This document shows positions 25,976-34,246 of a stretch of DNA of 64,000 nucleotides, piece by piece. Each line of letters opens with the position of its first letter. The first letter of the stretch is position 1. Where the stretch lies: positions 1 through 64,000 of the forward strand of contig JAGANL010000015.1 in the NCBI GenBank assembly GCA_017624235.1, written 5' to 3'. The position numbers were made by a program, and so were the translations under genes. The notes under the pieces are model-generated. The model ran no database searches, was not told where the DNA came from, and saw nothing but the letters and a program-made list of their open reading frames with translations. The DNA comes from Lachnospiraceae bacterium. GTDB taxonomy: Bacteria; Bacillota; Clostridia; Lachnospirales; Lachnospiraceae.

Positions 25976-26812
25976 ATGCGTAAATCCGAAGGCGAACGTA
26001 TCATCGCCACTCCCTCCCCCTATGCCAGACAGCACTGTCTTTATGTGCAGGAGGCAGGCTTTTTAAAAAGTGTGGAGCCGCACATCAGCAGCAGAAAGGA
26101 TCTGGAATCCTACCTGTTCTTTCTGGTATTGAGCGGACGCGGAACCTTCCGCTACAACGGGACTCCCCACAATCTCCGACAGGGAGACTGCGTATGGGTA
26201 GACTGCCGTCTGCCCTATGCCCATGAAAGCAGTACAAGCTCCCCCTGGGAATTAAAATGGGTACATTTTTACGGCAAAGAAGTTGCCTGCTTCTATGACT
26301 CGTTTCAGGGAAAGAACGGCAGTCCGACCTTTGCTCCTTCCAATCCGGGAGCCTTTAACGAAGCGCTCTCAGCCCTCTTTGCACTTTACCAAAAGGACTG
26401 TGCCGGCAAGGAAATTCTTGCACACAAATATCTTACGGATATTATTACCGGATGTCTGTCCGAGAATACGGAAAAGAACGAAAAAACCGAAAGCATGAAG
26501 GAAAAGCTGGAAGCCGTCCGGGATTATATGAAAACTCATTTTCGTGAGGAAATCACGCTGGACAAACTGTCCGAAGCCTTTTTCATCAGCAAATATCATT
26601 TGGCCAGAGAATACCGGCAGACCTTTGGCATCACCCCCGGAAATGACTTAACCGCCATCCGTATCTCTGAGGCAAAATCCCTGCTGCGCTTCAGTCTGGA
26701 ACCGGTTTCCCACATTGCCAGACTCTGCGGATACCCGGATGCCAACTATTTTACAAAGGTCTTCCGAAAATGTGAGGGAATAACACCCCTTGAATATCGA
26801 AGGAAGTGGTAG
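25976..26812 (+). CDS. AraC-family transcriptional regulator with cupin-like sensor
   Basis: A 278-aa regulator. The N-terminal ~150 aa is an AraC-type ligand-binding barrel (YLFFLVLSGRGTFRYNGTPH and LRQGDCVWVDCRLPYAHE). The C-terminal ~100 aa holds two helix-turn-helix units: EEITLDKLSEAFFISKYHLAREYRQ and VSHIARLCGYPDANYFTKVF, the latter with the AraC signature ending in GITPLEYRRKW. The start at 25976 follows AAAGGAG. It is transcribed away from the GDP-fucose operon across a shared promoter region. Sugar-responsive control of that operon is likely by context, but the ligand is unknown. Confidence 0.87.
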   Translation: MRKSEGERIIATPSPYARQHCLYVQEAGFLKSVEPHISSRKDLESYLFFLVLSGRGTFRYNGTPHNLRQGDCVWVDCRLPYAHESSTSSPWELKWVHFYGKEVACFYDSFQGKNGSPTFAPSNPGAFNEALSALFALYQKDCAGKEILAHKYLTDIITGCLSENTEKNEKTESMKEKLEAVRDYMKTHFREEITLDKLSEAFFISKYHLAREYRQTFGITPGNDLTAIRISEAKSLLRFSLEPVSHIARLCGYPDANYFTKVFRKCEGITPLEYRRKW

Positions 26813-26860
26813 TAAACTGGAACATAAGAGAATCATGAAAAAAACTGCGAGGAAATCAGA

Positions 26861-27310
26861 ATGTACTTAAGCGAACTTTTATCGAATAAAATTTTTATCA
26901 GTGCGGTTACGGGATGGCTGGTGGCACAGGTTTTAAAGACGCTGATCCATATGGCCATGACCAAAAGCTTTCAGGCGGAACGACTGGTAGGGAGCGGCGG
27001 AATGCCCAGCTCCCACTCCGCTACCGTATGTGCCCTCGCCACTTCTGCCGGCATCCTCTACGGCCTTGGCAGCTTTGAATTTGCTGTGACGGCCATTTTT
27101 GCCATCGTAGTCATGTATGATGCCATGGGCGTAAGGCGTGAGACCGGCCGACAGTCCAAGGTTCTGAATGAAATGATCAAAATGCTTTCCCACATGGGAA
27201 AAGATGTAAAGGTTGAGGATACGCTCCGGGAATTTATCGGACACACTCCGCTTCAGGTATTGGCCGGAGCCATTTTAGGTATTGCTCTGGCATGCGTGAT
27301 CTGCCTGTAA
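26861..27310 (+). CDS. Divergent PAP2-family membrane protein (DUF212/YuiD-like)
   Basis: A 149-aa membrane protein with about four helices. GSGGMPSSHSAT (44-55) carries the Ser-His part of the acid-phosphatase/vanadium-peroxidase active site, and YDAMGVRRETGRQ (approximately 87-99) completes the divergent PAP2 pattern. A lipid phosphatase role, perhaps on polyprenyl or phosphatidyl substrates, is suggested by family. It is encoded 48 nt after the AraC gene with a GAGG RBS, and may be co-transcribed. It ends at a 17-bp inverted repeat that probably acts as its terminator. Confidence 0.88.
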   Translation: MYLSELLSNKIFISAVTGWLVAQVLKTLIHMAMTKSFQAERLVGSGGMPSSHSATVCALATSAGILYGLGSFEFAVTAIFAIVVMYDAMGVRRETGRQSKVLNEMIKMLSHMGKDVKVEDTLREFIGHTPLQVLAGAILGIALACVICL

Positions 27311-27331
27311 GCCGCTTCCCTCTGTATGGCC

Positions 27332-27380
27332 AGAAGGTATTGATTGGTCATAGATACGTTTTAACCAATCAATACCTTCT
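27332..27380 (+). terminator. Terminator hairpin, 17-bp perfect inverted repeat
   Basis: AGAAGGTATTGATTGGT (27332-27348) and ACCAATCAATACCTTCT (27364-27380) form a perfect 17-bp stem with a 15-nt loop. On the plus strand a T-rich TTTCCTTC follows, suitable for stopping the DUF212 transcript. The right arm is also the last six codons of the oppositely oriented AAA/PD-(D/E)XK gene, whose stop codon lies in the loop. Confidence 0.6.
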
Positions 27381-29058
27381 TTCCTTCAAAAGCAAAGCCA
27401 TAGCTTCGAATATGCTCTTCCGGTATACCACTGGCAATCAATTGCGCTTTGTACTGCTTCTCCTCAATCTGGCGCAGTGCTGCCTGTACGGTATCTTTTA
27501 AACTTGTCTCGTCCTCAGGATCATGCACCTTAAATTCCAACACAATAGCATCATTTTCTTCAAAATTTTTCGGTTCCAGCATCACATCATATCTGCCAAA
27601 ACCACTTTCCCGATTCGAAGTAATGTAATATCGATCCTGCAGATCCACGATCAGCCCCAGGACAAAACCGTGGTAGAAACGCTCCGGCTCCTCCCCGCAG
27701 GGATTCCGTCCCGTATCAAAGTAACTAAAGGTTGCAAGCGCCACACGGTTCATATAGGCATTCATAGCCTTGATGTCTCCGAGCAGCAACGCATTTACAA
27801 AGTCATTATAATCCGCTTCCGCATCTGAAAACCAGTCTCTGACCATTCCTTCAAACATGCGCTCAACCTCGTAATTGGTAAGTGCAAGCTCATACATCTG
27901 CTCCTGTCCTCTTTCCAGCAGTTCCATACGTTCATAGGAAAGTACCTTCAGGTAACCGCTGGCAAGCAGCATGCTCCATACCGCCTTTTCATTGCCTCTG
28001 AGCTGGTTGTAGACAATCTGCTCATCAATCGGAGTACGGATAGTCTCTCCTCTGAGCAGTTTCTCAAATTTCTCTTTGATTCTACGGCTTCCCTCCCGAA
28101 TCAGCCTGCCCACCAGACTGTTGGAGCTGGTATTGGCCCAATAGGTTCCAATATTTCCTGTATCCAGAAAATTCAGAATAGACCACGGATTGTAGATATC
28201 CCCGTGACTGCCAAAAACAAAACCGTCATACCAGGTTTTCACCTGTTCCTTCTCTTTTTCAAGTCCGAATTTCTCCAACGCTGCAAAGACCTCTTTTTCT
28301 GTAAATCCAAAAGCAGTGGCATATTCATCTGACGTAGTAGTCACCACTTTCAAATTATTCAGGTCAGAGAAAATAGACTCTTTACTCACCCTTGTGATAC
28401 CGGTCATAATGCCCCGTTCCAGCCATGGATTTGTTTTGAAGGTGGCGTTAAACAAGCTTCTGGTAAAGCCTGCCAGTTCATTCCAATATCCATCTACATA
28501 CGCTTCCTGCATGGGTGTATCATATTCATCCAAAAGAATAATAACCTTCTTGCCATAGTAACGGTGCAAATAATCGGAGAGCTGGTACAGAGACAACGTA
28601 GCATCCGTCTCTCTCATCTCCGCAGACAGCATCCGGTCAAAAAAAGCCCTGTCTGCATCCTCTAAAACACCGCTTTCCTTCAAAAAGGAATACTTTACAT
28701 ACTGATTTGTCAGAAGCTGGCAGATTTTTTCTCTGGTGCTGATATAATTCATTTCCTTGATATTAGCAAAAGACAGGCTGATGACCGGATAAGTTCCCTG
28801 AAGCTCTCTGTACTTTTCATCCCTCCAAACAGACAACCCCTCAAACAGCTCTCCACAATCCGCATAGTCCACAGAAAAAAACTGCTCCACCATACTCATA
28901 TTCAATGTCTTTCCAAAGCGGCGAGGCCGTGTGATCAGGGTCACACTGTCCTTTCTTTCCCACCATTCTTTAATAAAACCTGTTTTATCCACATAAAAAC
29001 AGTTTTCTTTTCTTATGGTTTCAAAATCCTGTATTCCGATTCCTACTGTTCTTGCCAT
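27361..29058 (-). CDS. AAA-ATPase-like protein with PD-(D/E)XK nuclease-like C-terminus
   Basis: A 565-aa protein of the large family common in gut anaerobes (AAA-ATPase-like domain plus DUF1703). The N-terminus has GIQDFETIRKENCFYVDKTGFI and the P-loop-like RPRRFGKTLNMSM (44-56). IILLDEYDTPMQEAY is the Walker B region. The C-terminal ~120 aa includes YDVMLEPKN and AIVLEFKVHD, the E-x-K half of a PD-(D/E)XK fold. The family is often multicopy and has been linked to mobile or defence functions, but its role is not established. It has no obvious tie to the glycan genes and may be an insertion in the island. Confidence 0.85.
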   Translation of the reverse strand: MARTVGIGIQDFETIRKENCFYVDKTGFIKEWWERKDSVTLITRPRRFGKTLNMSMVEQFFSVDYADCGELFEGLSVWRDEKYRELQGTYPVISLSFANIKEMNYISTREKICQLLTNQYVKYSFLKESGVLEDADRAFFDRMLSAEMRETDATLSLYQLSDYLHRYYGKKVIILLDEYDTPMQEAYVDGYWNELAGFTRSLFNATFKTNPWLERGIMTGITRVSKESIFSDLNNLKVVTTTSDEYATAFGFTEKEVFAALEKFGLEKEKEQVKTWYDGFVFGSHGDIYNPWSILNFLDTGNIGTYWANTSSNSLVGRLIREGSRRIKEKFEKLLRGETIRTPIDEQIVYNQLRGNEKAVWSMLLASGYLKVLSYERMELLERGQEQMYELALTNYEVERMFEGMVRDWFSDAEADYNDFVNALLLGDIKAMNAYMNRVALATFSYFDTGRNPCGEEPERFYHGFVLGLIVDLQDRYYITSNRESGFGRYDVMLEPKNFEENDAIVLEFKVHDPEDETSLKDTVQAALRQIEEKQYKAQLIASGIPEEHIRSYGFAFEGKKVLIG

Positions 29059-29128
29059 AAAAATATTCCTTTATTCTCTGTTCCGGTTTTGCTCGATAAC
29101 CGCTGCCATCTCAGATCATTTTCCACAA

Positions 29129-29995
29129 TCACTTCCTGTTTTGTTTGATCCGCTCAATCTCCCGCTGCAGCTCCTCCAGCTTCTCCATCGCCTGCTCTAA
29201 TTCTGCGTCATTTTCCGCATCCTGACTGCTTCGCTGCTTTTCCTCCAGCTCTCTTGCCTTTCTCTGCAGTGTCTCTTCCTCCTCGATATAAGGAGCTACC
29301 TCCCTGCTCAGATAGGCCTCCCGATTCCGTTCCTCCCGCAGATCTTCTTCTGAATCCGCCTCCCTAAATCCGCTCCGTGGTTTCTCTACAGAGAACTCTT
29401 CTTCGTCGTATTGTTCTTCTTCGTCGTATTGCTCTTCTTCGTCGTATTCCTCTTCTTCGTCGTATTCCTCTTCTTCATCGCGGTTTTGGAACATATTTCT
29501 GACGGTAAGGATAATGCCCAGGAGCACAACCGGAATCATAATACAGGCAATCACGGCAACAGCTCCGGCCGATTTTATTTTCTGCCACACACCGCGCAGC
29601 CCCGGCAAGGGTGCCCGTTCTTCATCCGGTACAGCATTTTCTTCCTGTGCGTTTTTCTCCTGCACACCGTCTCCTGCCAACGTGATTTTGGCATAATCGC
29701 TCGAAACATAGCCCTCTTTTCCGTTATAATCAATCCGATACCAGCCGTTAGAGGTCTCTCCGTCCACCGTAAATTTCTCTCCGGATTTTGCCTTGCCGAT
29801 TACCTCGTATTCCTTTCCGGGCCCGCTTCTGACATTTAAGGTATCGGTCTGAATCACTGCGCTTCCTTCGGTATTGGTCACAGAGTAGCTTTCCTTTGCC
29901 AATGCAGGCAATGCCGTCCAGACCAGACACAGCATGCAAATCAATGTCACACATAAGACAGTGGATATTTTCCGAAACGTTTTATTTTTGTTCAT
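29129..29995 (-). CDS. Secreted/membrane SH3b protein with acidic repeat
   Basis: A 288-aa protein. A signal peptide (1-33, ending LPALA) precedes a bacterial SH3 domain at about 47-104 (TLNVRSGPGKEYEVIGK, then GWYRIDYNGKEGYVSSDYAKI). A membrane helix follows at about 144-165, then an acidic stretch of EEEYDE/EEEQYD repeats at 173-200 and a coiled coil rich in E, R and K at about 240-288. The SH3b part would face the wall and the acidic/coiled part the cytoplasm. The start overlaps the end of the GtrB gene by 14 nt. A wall-sensing or scaffold role is inference. Confidence 0.7.
   Translation of the reverse strand: MNKNKTFRKISTVLCVTLICMLCLVWTALPALAKESYSVTNTEGSAVIQTDTLNVRSGPGKEYEVIGKAKSGEKFTVDGETSNGWYRIDYNGKEGYVSSDYAKITLAGDGVQEKNAQEENAVPDEERAPLPGLRGVWQKIKSAGAVAVIACIMIPVVLLGIILTVRNMFQNRDEEEEYDEEEEYDEEEQYDEEEQYDEEEFSVEKPRSGFREADSEEDLREERNREAYLSREVAPYIEEEETLQRKARELEEKQRSSQDAENDAELEQAMEKLEELQREIERIKQNRK
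29396..29479 (-). repeat. 18-bp tandem repeat in the SH3b gene
   Basis: Four near-identical 18-bp units start at 29396, 29414, 29432 and 29450, followed by a degenerate fifth at 29468. On the minus strand each encodes a six-residue acidic unit (EEYDEE-type). The unit length is a multiple of three, so slippage changes length without breaking the frame. Confidence 0.8.
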
Positions 29996-30917
29996 GGTCC
30001 TTTCTCACCTCGTCAATAATGAAGGGCGGACGGTTTCTGGACGCATCCAGAGCACGCCACACATATTCCCCGAGCACACCCAGCATGAGCAGAATCAATC
30101 CTGCCGAAAACAATACTACACACATCAAAGAAGCCCAGCCTGCAATCGGTGTTCCAACCGTCACCTTTTCCACAATCACATTCACTGCCATAATGGCTGC
30201 CAGAATCGCAAAGACAACTCCCGTCGTAGTCATCAGGCGAATCGGGAAATAGGAAAAGCTCATCATGGAATCCACCACCAGCTTCACCTTCTTGGAAAGT
30301 GTCCATCTGGACTTGCCGACCTCTCTGTCCTTCCTGTGGAAATAAATCTTATCCGACTGAAAGCCAACCCAGAGTACCTGTAAGGTCAGAGAGGAATTTC
30401 TCTCATCCAGCATTTCCAGAACCTTTATGACCTGTCTGTCAAGCAGATAGCAGTCACAGCCTCCTGCCGGCATGTTCTTATCTATAAATTTACGCACAAT
30501 GGCATAGTACATATTCGCAAAAAATTTTTTGACCGGATTCTCATCTCTGGCAGCACGTACCGCCAGCACGACCTTATTACCCTTTTTCCAGCTCTCGTAC
30601 ATCTCCAGAATAATACCGGAATCCTCCTGTAAATCTGCCTGCTTTGTTACCGCACAGTCACCGGTGCAGACAGACAGTCCGGCCAGTATCGCGGCATGCT
30701 CTCCAAAGTTTCTGGACAGCCGGACACACTGTACATTTTCATCCTGTTCCCTGATCCGGTTCATGATTTCCCACGAATTGTCGCCGGAGCCGTCATCTAC
30801 AAAAACAATCTCATAATCCCCCAGCTTTCCGAGGATTTTCTCCTTCATATCCTCATACAGCATCTGCAGGGTATCTGAATTATAATAAACCGGTACTACG
30901 ATTGAAATTTTACTCAT
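29982..30917 (-). CDS. GtrB-like bactoprenol glycosyltransferase
   Basis: A 311-aa GT2 with two C-terminal membrane helices. ISIVVPVYYNSDTL, FVDDGSGDNSW, RLSRNFGEHAAILAGL and QADLQEDSG show the catalytic half, and VGKSRWTLSKKVKLVVDSM links to helices at about 228-252 and 263-288. GtrB charges undecaprenyl phosphate with a sugar for use outside the membrane. A GtrII-family membrane transferase is encoded close by at 31474-33051, matching the Gtr pair of serotype-converting systems; a GtrA flippase is not seen. The gene overlaps the upstream FdtA-like gene by 8 nt and the SH3b gene by 14 nt. Confidence 0.87.
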   Translation of the reverse strand: MSKISIVVPVYYNSDTLQMLYEDMKEKILGKLGDYEIVFVDDGSGDNSWEIMNRIREQDENVQCVRLSRNFGEHAAILAGLSVCTGDCAVTKQADLQEDSGIILEMYESWKKGNKVVLAVRAARDENPVKKFFANMYYAIVRKFIDKNMPAGGCDCYLLDRQVIKVLEMLDERNSSLTLQVLWVGFQSDKIYFHRKDREVGKSRWTLSKKVKLVVDSMMSFSYFPIRLMTTTGVVFAILAAIMAVNVIVEKVTVGTPIAGWASLMCVVLFSAGLILLMLGVLGEYVWRALDASRNRPPFIIDEVRKDHEQK

Positions 30918-31341
30918 GTTCCTTCATTCCTCTGACTTCCTCTAAAAATGCCTTGTAATCCCGAATGTACTCCGTGCCGTCATAGTGGGTATTAGCCAGT
31001 ACTAAAAGAACGGAATCCTCCGAAAAATCGTACATGTCCTTCCAAACCATCGTCTCGATGTAAAGTCCCATTCTCGGCTTATTCAGTTCTATGATTTCGG
31101 TCTCATAGCCGTTATCCACCTTGACCTTGCTTGTCCCGCTGACATTAATCAGCACAAACTCCGATTTCCGGTTTGCATGCTGTCCCCGTACCACATCCGG
31201 GTCCGAGCCGTACATATAAAAAACTCTCTGTATCTGAAACGGAATATCCATGCCACTTCCTTCCGCCACGACCAGATTTCCCCTCTCATCTCCAAATTCT
31301 CCAAATTCCAGTACCTTATACTGATCCTTTAAATGTTTCAT
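30910..31341 (-). CDS. FdtA/QdtA-like sugar 3,4-ketoisomerase (cupin)
   Basis: Small beta-barrel (RmlC-like cupin) enzyme of about 143 aa. RGQHANRKSEFVLINVSG carries the His-rich pocket (His55), and GLYIETMVWKDMYDFSEDSVLLVLAN and the YIRDY end are hallmarks of FdtA/QdtA-type dTDP-4-keto-6-deoxyglucose 3,4-ketoisomerases. Paired with the FdtB-like transaminase at 33146-34246 it would supply dTDP-3-amino-3,6-dideoxy-hexose (Fuc3N or Qui3N), with RmlA/RmlB assumed elsewhere. The start is uncertain: ATG at 31341 or 31359. The longer open frame begins inside the promoter at 31409-31437 and cannot be the true start. Confidence 0.8.
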   Translation of the reverse strand: MKHLKDQYKVLEFGEFGDERGNLVVAEGSGMDIPFQIQRVFYMYGSDPDVVRGQHANRKSEFVLINVSGTSKVKVDNGYETEIIELNKPRMGLYIETMVWKDMYDFSEDSVLLVLANTHYDGTEYIRDYKAFLEEVRGMKEHE

Positions 31342-31408
31342 ACCCATTTTCCCATCCATTTTATGGTGCCTTGTATTCTTTTTTTCAAACATATTTCTCT
31401 GAGTTTTT

Positions 31409-31437
31409 ATTGTAACATTCCGGTATCTATTCGTCAA
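31409..31437 (-). promoter_or_regulatory. Sigma-A promoter of fdtA-gtrB-SH3b
   Basis: Minus-strand -35 TTGACG (31432-31437) and -10 TACAAT (31409-31414) have a 17-nt spacer and a TG one base before the -10. It lies between the GtrII gene and the FdtA-like gene. It gives the FdtA-like, GtrB and SH3b genes a promoter separate from the upstream GtrII-transaminase-acyltransferase genes. Confidence 0.65.
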
Positions 31438-31473
31438 ACTTTGACTGCCGCGGGAATAGACTTCGTCTCTTCT

Positions 31474-33051
31474 TTACTCGCTCATCTTAATGACCATTAC
31501 CCCGTCTATCACCTGCACGGAACTTTCTGCCGGAAAAGTATCCATTGCCTGCACATCCTCACGCAGAAGCAGTGCCTCCTCTTCCTCCTCCGACACAGGA
31601 GCCAGCGATATATTCAGATAGTGTGCGAAAAACTCAAGGTATTTATCAGTTGAATTTAAGAAGTAATCACTTTTTGCCGGATAATAGCCGGAAAGCACTT
31701 CCTTCGTGACCTCGGAGGACGGATATTTCATATAATCCGGCTCTGCTCCGATAAACATCGTTTTCATCCACGGATAATACCCTTCCGTCTGCTCGATCCG
31801 GTCAGCCAGACGTACGCAGAGCGCATAGCTCTTTTCATATTTTTCATTCATGTTAAAATAAACGACATTCGATACCAGATAAAACTGGAAGGCCATCACT
31901 GCCGTCAGCACCATCGTCACAATCTGCACAGACGGTCTTCCCTGCTCTGCCAGCGCAAGGACGAATATAAAAAACAATAGCCACGGCATACGCAGCAGGA
32001 TATAAAGAAATACATCCGGTGACATCACACAGAAAATCGTAGCACCCACCGGAAGCAGGGCGACAAGCACCGCTGCCACAGCCAGACGAAGCAGACGCTT
32101 TTCAGGACATCTACAGAGTCGATACAGATAAACGCCCACTCCCAACAACGCAAGACCCGCCAGACATACCGTCATGATGCCGTTGGCCGTCAGCACATTG
32201 GAACGAAGTACAAAGCTGAAGAACTGCCGGTACGCTGTATAAATTCCCCTTGGCACATCTGCCAGCACAAAATTTCCAAGCCGGTCTACTCCGTTATAGG
32301 AAAGTAATTCTGTCCCCCGAAGTCTCTGCGATACCTGAACCAGAAGCAGATACAACGCATACCCGGCTCCTCCCATTGCCAGATACACTCCCATCCGCCT
32401 GAAAAGTACAGACCGGGAAGACTCCTTTAAAAGCAAGAGCAGAAGCTTTAAAATACACAATGTAATGGCCACCGCAAAATATGCCTGATAGATTCCCAGA
32501 CTGCCTGCCAGTACCACTGCACCTGCTGCGATCCACGGAACACACTGCCTCGCCGTTCCCTGCGCTCTTTCCGCCAGCACGACACTGAGCACGCTTAAGA
32601 AAAAGGCAAGCATATAGCCATCTGCCGTAAACAGATAACAGAAGGTACCGGCAACCACCGGAAAGACTGCCGTCATGGCTCCTGTCAGAATACTGCCGGC
32701 TCTGCTTCGTATGGAAAAGCATTCCGTTAATGCTGCCGCCGCCAGACCCAAATACAATACCGACAGCGTTCCGAGCACCATCGGCAGATTAAAATCCGTG
32801 CTGACCGCACAGAAAAGACGCAGCAGCGGCCGTCCCAAGCCTGTCATTTCCTGCGGCGCATACAGGCTGAACATGCTGTCCCAGGTCAGCAGATTATTCG
32901 TAAACATATAAGCATGAGTCAGCATTCCCACGATAAATGCAGTCAAAAATGCCAGCTTCCATTCCCGTTTGCATGTTTTCCACAATCCCAGCAAAAGTCG
33001 GTCCGGCGCTGTTGTCTGCCCGCTGTTTTGTGTCAATCTTGTCTGTTCCAT
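31474..33051 (-). CDS. GtrII-family glucosyltransferase-like membrane protein
   Basis: A 525-aa protein with about ten hydrophobic segments. Its early loop TNNLLTWDSMFSLYAPQEMTGLGRPLLRLF resembles the GtrII (PF14264) serotype-converting transferases, with the acidic residue in WDS and a short GRPL block. A soluble tail of ~100 aa (MNEKYEKSYALCVRLADRIEQ onwards) follows the last helix. GtrII enzymes add a lateral sugar from a polyprenyl donor to an external glycan. The GtrB-like gene downstream could supply the donor. The substrate glycan and sugar are unknown. Recognition is by motif and layout. Confidence 0.75.
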   Translation of the reverse strand: MEQTRLTQNSGQTTAPDRLLLGLWKTCKREWKLAFLTAFIVGMLTHAYMFTNNLLTWDSMFSLYAPQEMTGLGRPLLRLFCAVSTDFNLPMVLGTLSVLYLGLAAAALTECFSIRSRAGSILTGAMTAVFPVVAGTFCYLFTADGYMLAFFLSVLSVVLAERAQGTARQCVPWIAAGAVVLAGSLGIYQAYFAVAITLCILKLLLLLLKESSRSVLFRRMGVYLAMGGAGYALYLLLVQVSQRLRGTELLSYNGVDRLGNFVLADVPRGIYTAYRQFFSFVLRSNVLTANGIMTVCLAGLALLGVGVYLYRLCRCPEKRLLRLAVAAVLVALLPVGATIFCVMSPDVFLYILLRMPWLLFFIFVLALAEQGRPSVQIVTMVLTAVMAFQFYLVSNVVYFNMNEKYEKSYALCVRLADRIEQTEGYYPWMKTMFIGAEPDYMKYPSSEVTKEVLSGYYPAKSDYFLNSTDKYLEFFAHYLNISLAPVSEEEEEALLLREDVQAMDTFPAESSVQVIDGVMVIKMSE

Positions 33052-33145
33052 GTCTGATTCCGCCCTTTTCCTCTATCGTTATACCTACTCTGTATCCGTC
33101 TGTTGCCAAATGAGCATCGCAATTTTTCCTGCTGTTTCAGCAGAT

Positions 33146-34246
33146 TCAGCAGAAGTCATTCAATGCCCCAATCACGCGGCTCTGCTCCTCCTCCGTCATC
33201 CCGGTATACATCGGAATGGAAAGCACCTCTTTTGCAAGCCTCTCGGTCCTGGGGAAATCTCCCTCCTGAAAACCGAGATATCCATAAGCCTCGGATAAAT
33301 GCGGCGGAATCGGATAATGAATGATCGTTCCGATACCCTTTTCCTCCAGATTGGCAATCAGCGCTTCTCTTCTTTCACAGCGGATGACAAACTGATGCCA
33401 CACATGATTACATCCCTCCCGAAGCAGAGGCAGACGAATGGCCGGATTCTGAATCTCCTGCAGATACCGCGCTCCGATCTGCTGACGCTCCTTTGTCAGC
33501 TCCTCCATATGTGCAAGCCGCACCCGCAGAAGTCCCGCCTGCAGCTCGTCCAGTCTGGAATTGACACCGACCACCTTATTGTAATAACGTTTTTCACTTC
33601 CATAATTGCGGTAAACCTTCACGTCTTTGGCAAGGCTCTCATCGTCCGTCACAATAGCGCCCCCATCACCGAACGCTCCCAGATTTTTGGACGGATAAAA
33701 AGAAAAGCACCCGATGTCTCCAAAGGTTCCTGTCATTTTACCGTTGTAAAAAGCCCCATGAGACTGTGCACAATCCTCCACTAACCTCAAATTATATTTT
33801 TTACAAAGCGCACAGATCTCATCCATCGGGGTCGCCTGCCCGTACAGATGCACCACCAGAATTGCTTTGGTCTTATCCGTAATCTTTTTCTCAATTTCCG
33901 ATACATCGATGCTGTAATAATCATCCGGCTCTGCAAAAACCGGGGTCGCTCCATTCATGGTAATACCCATGACACTGGCAATATAGGTATTTCCCTGTAC
34001 AATAACCTCGTCCCCTGCACCAATCCCCAGAACACGAAATGCCAGATACAACGCATCCAGTCCGTTTCCGACTCCGATGCTGTATTTTGCTCCGGTATAT
34101 GCGGCAAATTCCTCTTCAAATGCCGCGACCTCCTTTCCCAGCACATACCAGCCGGAACGCAGCACCTCGATTGCCTTGTCCTCAAATTCCTGCTGATATT
34201 GATAAAATCCTCTGTCCAAACGATTTGTCATAATCTTTTCCATCAT
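33146..34246 (-). CDS. FdtB/QdtB-like dTDP-3-keto sugar aminotransferase (DegT family)
   Basis: PLP-dependent sugar transaminase of about 366 aa. GDEVIVQGNTYIASVM, EDCAQSHGA with the PLP-contacting Asp, and the Schiff-base Lys187 in FYPSKNLGAFGDGG are intact. The SKNLGA form, rather than HPVKTIT, separates it from the PseC-type enzyme at 36-1235 and fits the C3-aminating FdtB/QdtB group. The FdtA-like isomerase (30910-31341) would make its 3-keto substrate. The start at 34246 overlaps the stop of the acyltransferase gene by 4 nt (ATGA), so the two are coupled. Confidence 0.86.
   Translation of the reverse strand: MMEKIMTNRLDRGFYQYQQEFEDKAIEVLRSGWYVLGKEVAAFEEEFAAYTGAKYSIGVGNGLDALYLAFRVLGIGAGDEVIVQGNTYIASVMGITMNGATPVFAEPDDYYSIDVSEIEKKITDKTKAILVVHLYGQATPMDEICALCKKYNLRLVEDCAQSHGAFYNGKMTGTFGDIGCFSFYPSKNLGAFGDGGAIVTDDESLAKDVKVYRNYGSEKRYYNKVVGVNSRLDELQAGLLRVRLAHMEELTKERQQIGARYLQEIQNPAIRLPLLREGCNHVWHQFVIRCERREALIANLEEKGIGTIIHYPIPPHLSEAYGYLGFQEGDFPRTERLAKEVLSIPMYTGMTEEEQSRVIGALNDFC

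Noticed and set aside
27361-29058. Complete transposable element around the AAA/PD-(D/E)XK gene
   Set aside because: No matching inverted repeats at its 5' end and no transposase; only the 3' end lies in an inverted repeat.
29396-29479. CRISPR-like array
   Set aside because: The units are contiguous 18-bp in-frame repeats without spacers inside a coding gene.
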